From: Hydrogenophaga sp. IBVHS2
Lineage (GTDB): Bacteria > Pseudomonadota > Gammaproteobacteria > Burkholderiales > Burkholderiaceae_C
Direction: 5' to 3'
NCBI RefSeq assembly: GCF_002127215.1
Contig: NZ_NFUT01000001.1
Span: 62,001 to 126,000, forward strand
DNA length: 64,000 nucleotides
In this document: positions 49,861-57,572 of the stretch, piece by piece
How positions within the stretch are numbered: position 1 is the stretch's first letter
How the letters are laid out: each line of letters starts with the position of its first letter
The notes under the pieces: model-generated
Database searches by the model: none
Told to the model about the DNA's origin: nothing
The model's input: only the letters and a program-made list of their open reading frames with translations
Made by a program: the position numbers and the translations under genes

Positions 49861-50868
49861 TCAGTCCGGCGCGGCGATCTTCTGGTCGATGGCGCCGAAG
49901 ATGCTCTGGCCGTCACGGCCCTTCATCTCGATGCGGATGGTGTCGCCGAACTGCATGAAGGCGGTGGACGGCTGGCCGTCGAGGATGGTCTCGATGGCGC
50001 GCTTCTCGGCAATGCAGCTGTAGCCCTTGGGCCATTCCTTGCGGCCGTCCACCTCGATGGCCTTGTTGCTCACCGTGCCGCTGCCCACGATGGAGCCGGC
50101 CCGCACGTTGCGGGTCTTGCAGATGTGGGCAATCAGCTGGCCGAAGTGGAAGGTCATCTCGGGGCCCGCCTCGCACATGCCGACCTTGCGGCCGTTCCAG
50201 GTGCTCTGCAGCGTCAGGTGCACCCGACCACCCTGCCAGGCATCGCCCAGCTCGTCGGGGGTGACGGCGACCGGGCTGAACGCGGTGGCCGGCTTGCTCT
50301 GGAAGAAGCCGAAGCCTTTGGCCAACTCGGCCGGGATCAGGTTGCGCAGCGACACATCGTTGGCCAGCATCAGCAGACGGATGCCGTCCAGGGCCTGATC
50401 GGGCGTGGCCTGCATCGGCACGTCGCCGGTGATGACCGCGATCTCGGCCTCGAAATCGATGCCGAAGTCCTCGCTGGGCACCACCACGTCGTCGGTCGGG
50501 CCGATGAAGTCGTCGCTGCCACCCTGGTACATGAGCGGGTCGGTGTAGAACGAGGCCGGCACCTCGCTGTTGCGCGCCGCCCGCACCAGCTCGACGTGGT
50601 TGATGTAGGCCGAGCCGTCGGCCCACTGGTAGGCCCGGGGCAGCGGCGCCATGCACATGGCCGGATCGAACGGAAAGGCGTGGCGGGCCTTGCCCTGGTT
50701 GAGGGTCACATACAGATCGTGCAGCTGGGGACTGATGAAGTTCCAGTCGTCCAGGGCCTGCTGCAGGCGGTGCGCGATGCCGGTCGCATAATGGGCCGTC
50801 GACAGGTCCCGCGAGACCACCACGAGCTGTCCGTCGCGCGATCCGTCCTTGTACGTGGCGAGTTTCAT
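49861..50868 (-). CDS. Fumarylacetoacetate hydrolase-family protein
   Basis: 335 residues. The catalytic FAH fold shows the metal ligands in IDFEAEIAVITGDV (Glu-x-Glu), MLANDVSLRNLIPAELAKGFGFFQSKP (Asp and Lys) and RAGSIVGSGTVSN. Hydrolyses acylpyruvate-like products of aromatic degradation (fumarylpyruvate, maleylpyruvate or relatives). GGAGG lies 7 nt before the ATG. Divergent from an IclR regulator across 61 bp, a typical regulator-target arrangement. Confidence 0.88.
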   Translation of the reverse strand: MKLATYKDGSRDGQLVVVSRDLSTAHYATGIAHRLQQALDDWNFISPQLHDLYVTLNQGKARHAFPFDPAMCMAPLPRAYQWADGSAYINHVELVRAARNSEVPASFYTDPLMYQGGSDDFIGPTDDVVVPSEDFGIDFEAEIAVITGDVPMQATPDQALDGIRLLMLANDVSLRNLIPAELAKGFGFFQSKPATAFSPVAVTPDELGDAWQGGRVHLTLQSTWNGRKVGMCEAGPEMTFHFGQLIAHICKTRNVRAGSIVGSGTVSNKAIEVDGRKEWPKGYSCIAEKRAIETILDGQPSTAFMQFGDTIRIEMKGRDGQSIFGAIDQKIAAPD

Positions 50869-50907
50869 GCCGTCCTCCAGTTGCGTGCGTGCCGAGCAGG
50901 CGATTAC

Positions 50908-50929
50908 GGATAGTAAAATCCATTCACCC
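50908..50929 (+). promoter_or_regulatory. IclR promoter with overlapping small palindrome
   Basis: TAAAAT (50914-50919) ends 10 nt before the IclR ATG, so the leader is very short. The repeat GGAT-AGTAAA-ATCC (50908-50921) overlaps it and could be part of an operator for autoregulation and for the divergent FAH gene. No -35 is clear. Confidence 0.35.
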
Positions 50930-51835
50930 ATGCGTAAGCGCGAGATTCTAGACCAAAGCGGCGAGCCGCACACGCCCGATCCCGTGGAGACCGGACCCGA
51001 CGGGGCGGACGACAGCCCCCAGCGCGCCGGCATCCAGTCGGTCGAAGTCGGCTTCGAACTGCTCGATGCCCTGTCGCAGACCGATGGCGCCCTCATGCTG
51101 CGCGACCTGGCCGCCGCTGCCGGCATGAGTGCCGCCAAGGCCCACCGCTACCTGGTGAGTTTCCAGCGCCTGGGCCTGGTGGTGCAGGACCCGGTCAGCA
51201 CGCGGTACGACCTGGGTCCGGCTGCCCTGCGGCTGGGCCTGGCCAGCCTGGCCCGGCTGGACGGGGTGAAGCTGGCGCGCCAGCGCATCGACGCCCTCCT
51301 GACGACAACCGGTCACACCCTGGCGATCGCGGTCTGGGGCAACCAGGGCCCGACCATGGTGCACTGGACCGAGGCCCCCCAGACCGTGCCGGTGACGCTG
51401 CGCCTGGGCGATGTGATGCCGCTGCTGACCTCGGCCACCGGCCGCTGCTTTGCCGCCTTCATGGGCGAGTCCACGCAGGACGCGCGGCAGCTGGAGCCGA
51501 TGCTGCGGGCCGAGCTGGCGCGGCTGAAGAAGCTGCCGGACAACGGCCTTCCCCTGTCCGATGTGCCGCGCACATGGGCCGACGTCCAGACCCTGCTGGC
51601 CGAAACGCGCCGCCGCGGCATGGCCCGGGTGGTGCACAGCCTGCTGCCGGGCGTGGGCGGCTTCTGCGCGCCGGTGTTCGACGCCCAGGGCCGGCTGGTC
51701 CTCGGGCTGGTGGTGCTGGGCTCGGTGGTGACGCTGGACACCGACTGGTCGTCGCCCGCGGCGCAGGCCCTGCTGCGCACCGCCCGCCAGCTCAGCACCG
51801 ACCTCGGGCACCGGGTGGCCGGCCATCCGGCATGA
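50930..51835 (+). CDS. IclR-family transcriptional regulator
   Basis: 301 residues. An N-terminal winged HTH (about 35-90) has ALMLRDLAAAAGMSAAKAHRYLVSFQRLGLV (in part: AAAGMSAAKAHRYL), and a C-terminal effector-binding GAF-like domain (about 110-290) contains VTLRLGDVMPLLTSATGRCFAA and GGFCAPVFDAQGRLVLGLVV. IclR proteins bind aromatic or glyoxylate-type ligands. Divergent from the FAH hydrolase, its likely target. The stop overlaps the DUF3108 gene by 4 bp. Confidence 0.88.
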   Translation: MRKREILDQSGEPHTPDPVETGPDGADDSPQRAGIQSVEVGFELLDALSQTDGALMLRDLAAAAGMSAAKAHRYLVSFQRLGLVVQDPVSTRYDLGPAALRLGLASLARLDGVKLARQRIDALLTTTGHTLAIAVWGNQGPTMVHWTEAPQTVPVTLRLGDVMPLLTSATGRCFAAFMGESTQDARQLEPMLRAELARLKKLPDNGLPLSDVPRTWADVQTLLAETRRRGMARVVHSLLPGVGGFCAPVFDAQGRLVLGLVVLGSVVTLDTDWSSPAAQALLRTARQLSTDLGHRVAGHPA

Positions 51836-52911
51836 AACCGGCGAACGGCAGGGGCCGCTTGGGCCTGCTGGCCGTCGTGGCGCTGGTGGCCCTGGCGCAC
51901 GGTCTGGCACTGGACCGGCTGGCCGCCGCCCTGTCCTCCGGCGCTGAGCCCGCCGCCGCGCTGCCGCCCGAGCCCAGCCAGGTCCGGCTGGTGCAGCTGG
52001 TGCCACCGCCCCCGGCGGCACCGGTACCCGCGCAGGCCCGCCCCTCGCCCCCGTCACCACCCCCCGCACCCTCCCCGCGCCCGGCCCCGCCACCCCGGGC
52101 TGCCACCGCGCCTGCGCCGGTGACGGACCCGCCGGCGGCGGCGGACCCGCAGCCGCCAGAGCCGGTGATCGCACCGACCCCGCAGGACGACGACAGCCTG
52201 GCTTCCTCGTCGCGCCTGCAGCTGCAGCCCGACCCGCCATCCGCCGCCGGGATGCCGCTCCACCCGACCGACACGCTGCCGCCCGTGGCGCTGCCGCCCG
52301 ACGCCGACCTGGCCTACCAGGTGCAGGGACAGGCGCGGGGCCTGCGCTACACCGCCAGTGGCGAGCTGCGCTGGCGACAGGCCGGGGGCCAGTACGAGCT
52401 GTCGATGCGGCTCTCGGCCTTTCTGATGGGCAGTCGCAGCCAGTCCAGCGTGGGCCAGGTCGACGCGATCGGCCTGCTGCCCGACCGCTTCAGCGACCGG
52501 ACCCGATCCGAGCGGGCGGCCCACTTCGACCGCAGCACCGGCCGCATCCGCTTCAGCAACAACGCCCCGGACGCTCCCCTGTTGCCAGGCGCACAGGACC
52601 GGCTGAGCATCTTCATCCAGCTGGCCGGCCTGCTGCAGGCCGGCGCCTTCCAGACGGGCGACACCATCGAGCTGCCGGTGGCCGGCGTGGGCGGTTCACA
52701 GGCCTGGCGCTTCACGGTGGGCGACCCGGAAACGCTGCTCCTGCCGGCGGGCAGCATCGCCGCCCGCAAGCTGGTGCGGGAGCCTGCCGACACCCACGAC
52801 AGCCGGGTCGAGGTGTGGCTGGCGCCCGAACTCGGCCACCTGCCGGTGCGGCTGCGCATCACCCAGACCCAGGGTGACGTGGCCGACCAGCAGCTCAGCC
52901 GGCGGCCCTGA
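51832..52911 (+). CDS. DUF3108 exported protein with proline-rich linker
   Basis: 359 residues. An N-terminal transmembrane/signal helix (about 8-25) is followed by a very Pro/Ala-rich linker (about 40-140; PPPPAAPVPAQARPSPPSP and similar), then a strand-rich C-terminal domain (about 160-355) with the DUF3108 pattern GLRYTASGELRWRQAGGQYELSM and LPVRLRITQTQGDVADQQL. Periplasmic, probably envelope-associated; function unknown. The TonB-like linker would let the domain span the periplasm. Translationally coupled to iclR (ATGA). Confidence 0.82.
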   Translation: MKPANGRGRLGLLAVVALVALAHGLALDRLAAALSSGAEPAAALPPEPSQVRLVQLVPPPPAAPVPAQARPSPPSPPPAPSPRPAPPPRAATAPAPVTDPPAAADPQPPEPVIAPTPQDDDSLASSSRLQLQPDPPSAAGMPLHPTDTLPPVALPPDADLAYQVQGQARGLRYTASGELRWRQAGGQYELSMRLSAFLMGSRSQSSVGQVDAIGLLPDRFSDRTRSERAAHFDRSTGRIRFSNNAPDAPLLPGAQDRLSIFIQLAGLLQAGAFQTGDTIELPVAGVGGSQAWRFTVGDPETLLLPAGSIAARKLVREPADTHDSRVEVWLAPELGHLPVRLRITQTQGDVADQQLSRRP

Positions 52912-52995
52912 GGGGTCGAAAGTGCCCATCCGCGTGCGAAGAAAGTGTTCGCCTATTGAAAAAATCCACCTTCCGACCCAGATAAAGGTCCGTTG

Positions 52996-53024
52996 TTGAA
53001 GTCCGGGCCGCGTTTGCCGATATA
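52996..53024 (+). promoter_or_regulatory. Promoter of the DUF3567 gene
   Basis: TTGAAG (52996-53001) and GATATA (53019-53024) with a 17-bp spacer form a reasonable sigma-70 promoter. ATAAAGGTCC (52983-52992) and ATAAAGGACGC (53022-53032) form a direct repeat flanking it. Expected leader of about 30 nt. Confidence 0.45.
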
Positions 53025-53064
53025 AAGGACGCAGGCCCTCTGGTTGATCACAAGGACATAGCCC

Positions 53065-53349
53065 ATGAACATGCTGTACGACTCGGAAGCCTTTGCGGTG
53101 GTGCACATCCTGGCCGACGCCCCGGCCGAGGGCGAGCTGCAGGTGGCCGATGGCCCGCAGATCGCCCGCCACGGGTTCGAGATCGTGGACAAACGCTCCG
53201 GCAAGGAGGTCTACCTCGACGGCTCCTGGGCCGAGATGTTCCAGCAGCAGATCTCGGCCTGGCAGCGCACCATGCCCTCGCAGGAAGAGGTGGAGACCAC
53301 GCTGGAAGGCTACGCCGGCCTGGCCCAGATGCCGGTGGTCATGCACTGA
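53065..53349 (+). CDS. DUF3567 family protein
   Basis: 94 residues, a small acidic cytoplasmic protein: MNMLYDSEAFAVVHI at the start, then RHGFEIVDKRSGKEVYLDGSWAEMFQQQI. I recognise this as the DUF3567 family widespread in betaproteobacteria; function unknown. It has its own promoter and is followed by an intrinsic terminator, so it is a monocistronic and probably well expressed gene. Confidence 0.85.
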   Translation: MNMLYDSEAFAVVHILADAPAEGELQVADGPQIARHGFEIVDKRSGKEVYLDGSWAEMFQQQISAWQRTMPSQEEVETTLEGYAGLAQMPVVMH

Positions 53350-53376
53350 CAGCCCTGCCCGCCCGCCGACGAAACC

Positions 53377-53399
53377 AGCCCGGCCCGTCCGGGCTTTTT
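53377..53399 (+). terminator. Rho-independent terminator of the DUF3567 gene
   Basis: Stem AGCCCGG (53377-53383), loop CCCGT, stem CCGGGCT (53389-53395), then a T-run to 53399. Starts 27 bp after the DUF3567 stop. Its right arm is shared with a second hairpin (next entry). Confidence 0.85.
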
Positions 53400-53413
53400 C
53401 ATGCCCGGACGGG
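53384..53413 (+). repeat. Competing 11-bp hairpin overlapping the terminator
   Basis: CCCGTCCGGGC (53384-53394) and GCCCGGACGGG (53403-53413) are perfect reverse complements with an 8-nt loop TTTTTCAT. The left arm includes the loop and the right arm of the terminator stem, so the two structures exclude each other. If the 11-bp stem forms, the terminator stem is disrupted, an attenuator-like layout upstream of chaN. Confidence 0.5.
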
Positions 53414-53431
53414 CGGAAACCCGACGCTGCG

Positions 53432-53443
53432 TAGCATCTGCCC
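53432..53443 (+). promoter_or_regulatory. -10-like element of chaN, probably leaderless
   Basis: TAGCAT (53432-53437), six nucleotides (CTGCCC), then the chaN ATG. No Shine-Dalgarno is visible. The same 6-nt arrangement occurs at recG, oxyR, dacB, tsaB and the VOC gene. Confidence 0.35.
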
Positions 53444-54253
53444 ATGACCTACATGCCCGCCACCGGCCGCCTGGCCTGCCTGCTCCTGAGCGCCAGCCTG
53501 GCCGCCTGCGCCGCACCCCCACCGGCCACCCCTGCGGCCGTGGTGGACCGGCTGCTGCCGACCCAGGCCCTTCTGATGGGCGAACAGCACGACGCGGCGG
53601 AGCACCAGGCGCTGCAGAGGGCGGCGGTGGAGCATCTGGCGGGGCAGGGCCGGCTCGCCGCCGTGGTGATGGAGATGGCCGATCAGGGCCGGCAGACCGA
53701 CGGGCTGGCGCGGGACGCCACCGAAGCCCAGGTGCGCGATGCCCTGGGCTGGAACGACGAGACCGGATGGCCCTGGCCCGCCTACGGTCCGGTGGTGATG
53801 GCGGCCGTACGGGCCGGCGTGCCGGTGGCCGGCGGCAACCTGCCCCGCAGCGCCATGCGCGGTGCCATGCAGGACACCGCGCTGGACGGGGTGCTGGATG
53901 CCCCCGGTCTGGAACGACAGAAGACCGGCATCCGGGAAGGCCACTGCGGCCTGCTGCCGGAGAGCCAGATCGCGCCCATGACCCGCATCCAGCTGGCGCG
54001 CGACCGGGCCATGGCCGCCACGGTGCAGCAACGCGCCCGGCCCGGCATGACGGTGCTGATGATCGCCGGCAACGGCCATGTGCGGCAGGACATCGGTGTG
54101 CCGCGCCACCTGCCCGCCGGCTTCGACCATCGGGTGCTGGTGGCCCGGGCCGGCGATGCCGGCGCCGGACTGCCGGCCGATGCGGTGTGGACCACACCGG
54201 CTCTGCCGCCGCAGGACCACTGTGCCGAACTGCGCCAGCGCTTCGGTCGCTGA
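53444..54253 (+). CDS. chaN: ChaN-family lipoprotein
   Basis: 269 residues. The lipoprotein signal has the lipobox LAAC (Cys22). The ChaN (DUF399) domain shows LLMGEQHDAAEHQ (H49), VVMEMADQG and MLMIAGNGHVRQDIG in place of the family's GxGH near the end. ChaN of Campylobacter is an iron-regulated heme-binding lipoprotein, so this is a probable outer-membrane-anchored heme or iron protein. No TonB receptor is adjacent. Separated from the convergent aminotransferase by 12 bp. Confidence 0.85.
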   Translation: MTYMPATGRLACLLLSASLAACAAPPPATPAAVVDRLLPTQALLMGEQHDAAEHQALQRAAVEHLAGQGRLAAVVMEMADQGRQTDGLARDATEAQVRDALGWNDETGWPWPAYGPVVMAAVRAGVPVAGGNLPRSAMRGAMQDTALDGVLDAPGLERQKTGIREGHCGLLPESQIAPMTRIQLARDRAMAATVQQRARPGMTVLMIAGNGHVRQDIGVPRHLPAGFDHRVLVARAGDAGAGLPADAVWTTPALPPQDHCAELRQRFGR

Positions 54254-54265
54254 CGCCGGGGAGCC

Positions 54266-55609
54266 TCAGGCCGGCAGGCGGCGGATGGCGTCGGCCAGGG
54301 TCGAGACCATGGTCTCGATGTGTTCGCGCTCCACGATGTAGGGCGGGGCAAACACCAGATTCTCGCCGGCGTTGCGCACCAGCACGCCCTTGTGGAAGCA
54401 GTCCATGAAGACGTCGAAGGCGCGCTTGCCCGGCATGCCCGGCTGCGGCGCCAGCTCGACCGCGCAGGCCAGGCCCAGGCTGCGGATGCTCACCACATGG
54501 GGCAGGCCCTTGATGGCCGAACGCATGGCGTCGCCCAGCACCTGCCCCATCTGGCCGGCGCGCTCGAACAGGTTTTCCTGCTTGTACAGCTCCAGCGTGG
54601 CCAGGGCGGCCGCACAGGCCACCGGGTGGCCCGAGTAGGTGTAGCCGTGGAAGAACTCGATGGCGTGGTCGGGCGCGCTGCCATGGGCACCCATCATGGC
54701 GTTGTAGATGCGGTCGGTGCAGATCACGCCACCCATGGGCATGACGCCGTTGGTGACGCACTTGGCGAAGTTCAGCATGTCGGGCTGCACGCCGTAGAAG
54801 TCAGCGCCGAAGCCGGTGCCCAGACGGCCGAAGCCGGTGATGACCTCGTCGAAGATCAGCAGGATGCCGTGCTTGTCGCAGATCTCGCGCAGGCGCTTGA
54901 GGTAGCCCTGCGGCGGGATGTACCAGCCCGCACTGCCGGCCACCGGCTCGACGATGACCGCGGCCACGTTGCTGGGATCGTGCAGCGGCAGGATGCGGTT
55001 CTCCAGCTCCAGCAGGATGTCTTCCTGCCACACCGGCTCCTGATGGTGGATGTAGGCATGGTTGACCGGGTCGTGGATGAAGCGCATGTGGTCCACGCGC
55101 GGCAGCAGCGCCGTGCCGTACACCTTGCGGTTGGCCGGAATGCCGCCGACCGACATGCCGCCGAAGCCCACGCCGTGGTAGCCGCGCTCGCGGCCGATGA
55201 AGATGTTGCGGTGGCCTTCGCCGCGCGCCCTGTGGTAGGCCAGCGCCACCTTGAGCGAGGTGTCGGCCGCCTCGGAGCCGGAGTTGCAGAACAGCACCTT
55301 GTTGAGGTCACCGGGGGCCATGGCGGCGATCGCCTCGGCGGCCAGGAAGGCCTTGTCGTTGCTCACGCTGAAGGCGGTGCTGTAGTCGAGCGTGTCGAGC
55401 TGCTGCTTGATGGCCTCGTTGATGGGCTTGCGGTTGTGGCCCGCGCCCACGCACCACAGGCTGGAGATGCCGTCGATGACCTGGCGGCCGTCGTGGGTGG
55501 TGAAGTGCATGCCGTCGGCCGCCACGAACACGCGCGGGTCCTTCTGGAAGCTGCGGTTGGGCGTGAAGGGCAACCACTGGTTGTCCATGCGGAAGTCGTT
55601 GTAGGCCAT
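54266..55609 (-). CDS. Class III omega-aminotransferase (beta-alanine:pyruvate type)
   Basis: 447 residues. PLP-dependent fold type I enzyme with ISSLWCVGAGHNRKPINEA, FCNSGSEAADTSLKVA, FIGRERGYHGVGFGGMSVGG, LLIFDEVITGFGRLG and the PLP lysine K283 in NFAKCVTNGVMPMG. The sequence fits beta-alanine or omega-amino acid:pyruvate transaminases; the exact substrate cannot be fixed by reading. AGGAGATGCCACC precedes the ATG. Divergent from purU across 133 bp. Confidence 0.88.
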   Translation of the reverse strand: MAYNDFRMDNQWLPFTPNRSFQKDPRVFVAADGMHFTTHDGRQVIDGISSLWCVGAGHNRKPINEAIKQQLDTLDYSTAFSVSNDKAFLAAEAIAAMAPGDLNKVLFCNSGSEAADTSLKVALAYHRARGEGHRNIFIGRERGYHGVGFGGMSVGGIPANRKVYGTALLPRVDHMRFIHDPVNHAYIHHQEPVWQEDILLELENRILPLHDPSNVAAVIVEPVAGSAGWYIPPQGYLKRLREICDKHGILLIFDEVITGFGRLGTGFGADFYGVQPDMLNFAKCVTNGVMPMGGVICTDRIYNAMMGAHGSAPDHAIEFFHGYTYSGHPVACAAALATLELYKQENLFERAGQMGQVLGDAMRSAIKGLPHVVSIRSLGLACAVELAPQPGMPGKRAFDVFMDCFHKGVLVRNAGENLVFAPPYIVEREHIETMVSTLADAIRRLPA

Positions 55610-55727
55610 GGTGGCATCTCCTGGAAAGGCAGCAATCCACCGATTCTGGCACCGGCCGGGGTGGGGGCATGGCACCACTGCGACGGGCCGGCGAAGGCCC
55701 ACCCGGGCGGGCCCGGGCCCGGGCTGC

Positions 55728-55742
55728 GACAATCGCCCAGCC
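55728..55742 (+). promoter_or_regulatory. -10-like element of purU
   Basis: GACAAT (55728-55733) is 9 nt before the purU ATG, giving a leader of about 2-3 nt if used. No ribosome site is visible. Part of the set of very short-leader starts in this window. Confidence 0.35.
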
Positions 55743-56591
55743 ATGGAAAACACCTACGTCCTCAACCTCTCCTGCCCCGACCGCCCGGGCATCGTGCACG
55801 CCGTCTCCGGCTTCCTGTTCGAGAACGGCGGCAACATCGAAGAGGCCGCCCAGTACAACGACCACGACACCGGCCTGTTCTTCATGCGGGTGCAGTTTGC
55901 CTGCGCCGGCCTGAGCGAGACCGAGCTGCGGCAGCGGCTGGACGGGCTGGCCGCCCCGCTGTCCATGACCTGGAGCCTGCACCCGCTGGCCCAGCCGGTG
56001 AAGACGGTGCTGTTCGTCAGCCGCGAGGGCCACTGCCTCAACGACCTGCTGTTCCGCTGGAAGAGCGGCCTGCTGCCGCTGGACATCCGGGCCATCATCA
56101 GCAACCACCGCGACTTCTACCAGCTCGCCGCCAGCTACAACGTGCCGTTCCACCACATCCCGGTCACGGCCGCCACCAAGGCCCAGGCCGAGGCGAAGCA
56201 GCTGGAGATCATCCGCAGCGAAGGCGCCGAGCTGGTGGTGCTGGCGCGCTACATGCAGATCCTCTCCGACAGCCTGTGCACCGAGCTCTCGGGCAAGGCC
56301 ATCAACATCCACCACAGCTTCCTGCCCAGCTTCAAGGGCGCCAAGCCCTATTACCAGGCGCACGACCGCGGCGTGAAGCTGATCGGCGCCACCGCCCACT
56401 ATGTGACGGCCGACCTGGACGAAGGGCCCATCATCGAGCAGGACGTGGCCCGGGTCGACCACACCGACACGGTGGACGACCTCACCGCCCTGGGCCGCGA
56501 CACCGAAAGCCAGGTGCTGGCGCGCGCGGTGAAATGGCACAGCGAGCACCGGGTGCTGCTCAACGGGCACAAGACCGTCGTCTTCAAATGA
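55743..56591 (+). CDS. purU: Formyltetrahydrofolate deformylase
   Basis: Hydrolyses 10-formyl-THF to formate and THF, balancing one-carbon pools and supplying formate for PurT. 282 residues: an N-terminal ACT domain (1-80; YVLNLSCPDRPGIVHAVSG) and a C-terminal formyltransferase fold with NIHHSFLPSFKGAKPY and GATAHYVTADLDEGPIIEQ (catalytic His and Asp). One base separates it from a LysR gene. ATG at 55743 marks the start of ACT homology. Confidence 0.94.
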   Translation: MENTYVLNLSCPDRPGIVHAVSGFLFENGGNIEEAAQYNDHDTGLFFMRVQFACAGLSETELRQRLDGLAAPLSMTWSLHPLAQPVKTVLFVSREGHCLNDLLFRWKSGLLPLDIRAIISNHRDFYQLAASYNVPFHHIPVTAATKAQAEAKQLEIIRSEGAELVVLARYMQILSDSLCTELSGKAINIHHSFLPSFKGAKPYYQAHDRGVKLIGATAHYVTADLDEGPIIEQDVARVDHTDTVDDLTALGRDTESQVLARAVKWHSEHRVLLNGHKTVVFK

Positions 56592-56592
56592 C

Positions 56593-57462
56593 ATGACCCT
56601 TCGCATCCCGCCCATCCAGTGCCTGCTGACCTTCGAGGCGCTGGCGCGCCTGCGCAGCGTCACCCAGGCCAGCGAGGAGCTCTGCGTCACGCCGAGCGCG
56701 GTGAGCCACCGCATCCGGCAGCTGGAGCAGATCCTGGGCACCAAGCTGTTCGGGCGGGCCGATTTCTCCCTCACCACCGAGGGCAGCGAGTACCTGGCCC
56801 ATGTGCGCGACGGCCTGGCCACGCTGCAGAAGTTTCCCAGCCAGGTGGCCTCGCCGGGGCGGCGCAAGCTGCGGGTGGCGGTCACGCCGACCTTTGCCCG
56901 GTCGGTGCTGCTGCCGCGCCTCAAGCAGTTCAGCGAGGCCTACCCCGAGGTCGACCTGACCCTGCAGGTGAGCATCCCGCTGCTCGATGTGGTGGCCGAG
57001 GACGCCGACCTGACCGTGCGATTCGGCACCGGGCGCTATGCCGACGTGGAGCATGTCTGCCTGAGCAAGGACGAGGTCTCGCCCATGGCCTCGCCGGCCT
57101 TCATCCGCGAGTACGGACCGTTCGACGCGCCCGAGGACCTCGCGGGCGTGCCGCTGCTGCGCAGCCCGCTGGAGCCCTGGCGCACCTGGTTCGCAGCCCA
57201 TCATCTGGACTGGCCCGAGCCGGTGGAAGGCTCGCAGTTCAACGACATCGGCCTGCTCTGCGATGCCGCCGCCGTGGGCATGGGCGTGGGCCTGCTGCGC
57301 TACAAGCTGGCCGCCCCCTGGCTGGAGCAGGGCACGCTGCTGCCGCTCTACGAAAAGCGCGTGCCCAGCCCGCATGCCCACTACCTGTGCTGGCGCACCG
57401 GCACCATGGAACGCTGGGAGTGCGCCGCCTTTGCCGACTGGATCCGCAAGGCGGTGGGCTGA
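56593..57462 (+). CDS. LysR-type regulator, GcvA-like
   Basis: 289 residues. The N-terminal winged HTH (about 6-65) contains LLTFEALARLRSVTQASEELCVTPSAVSHRI (in part: ELCVTPSAVSHRIRQLEQ), and the substrate-binding domain follows (about 92-289). The opening RIPPIQCLLTFEALARLRS and overall length resemble GcvA, the glycine-cleavage regulator. It is fused operonically to purU (1-bp gap), so it may respond to glycine/one-carbon status. The target set is unknown. Confidence 0.87.
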   Translation: MTLRIPPIQCLLTFEALARLRSVTQASEELCVTPSAVSHRIRQLEQILGTKLFGRADFSLTTEGSEYLAHVRDGLATLQKFPSQVASPGRRKLRVAVTPTFARSVLLPRLKQFSEAYPEVDLTLQVSIPLLDVVAEDADLTVRFGTGRYADVEHVCLSKDEVSPMASPAFIREYGPFDAPEDLAGVPLLRSPLEPWRTWFAAHHLDWPEPVEGSQFNDIGLLCDAAAVGMGVGLLRYKLAAPWLEQGTLLPLYEKRVPSPHAHYLCWRTGTMERWECAAFADWIRKAVG

Positions 57463-57572
57463 GCCGGCCGGGCGCCCGATCGCCCGGCTCACAAGGGCTT
57501 GCAAGGAAATTCACGTCGTGCGCCGGGGCTTGTCCTAAACTGACCCGTCACCGTATCCCAGCCCTGCGCCCC

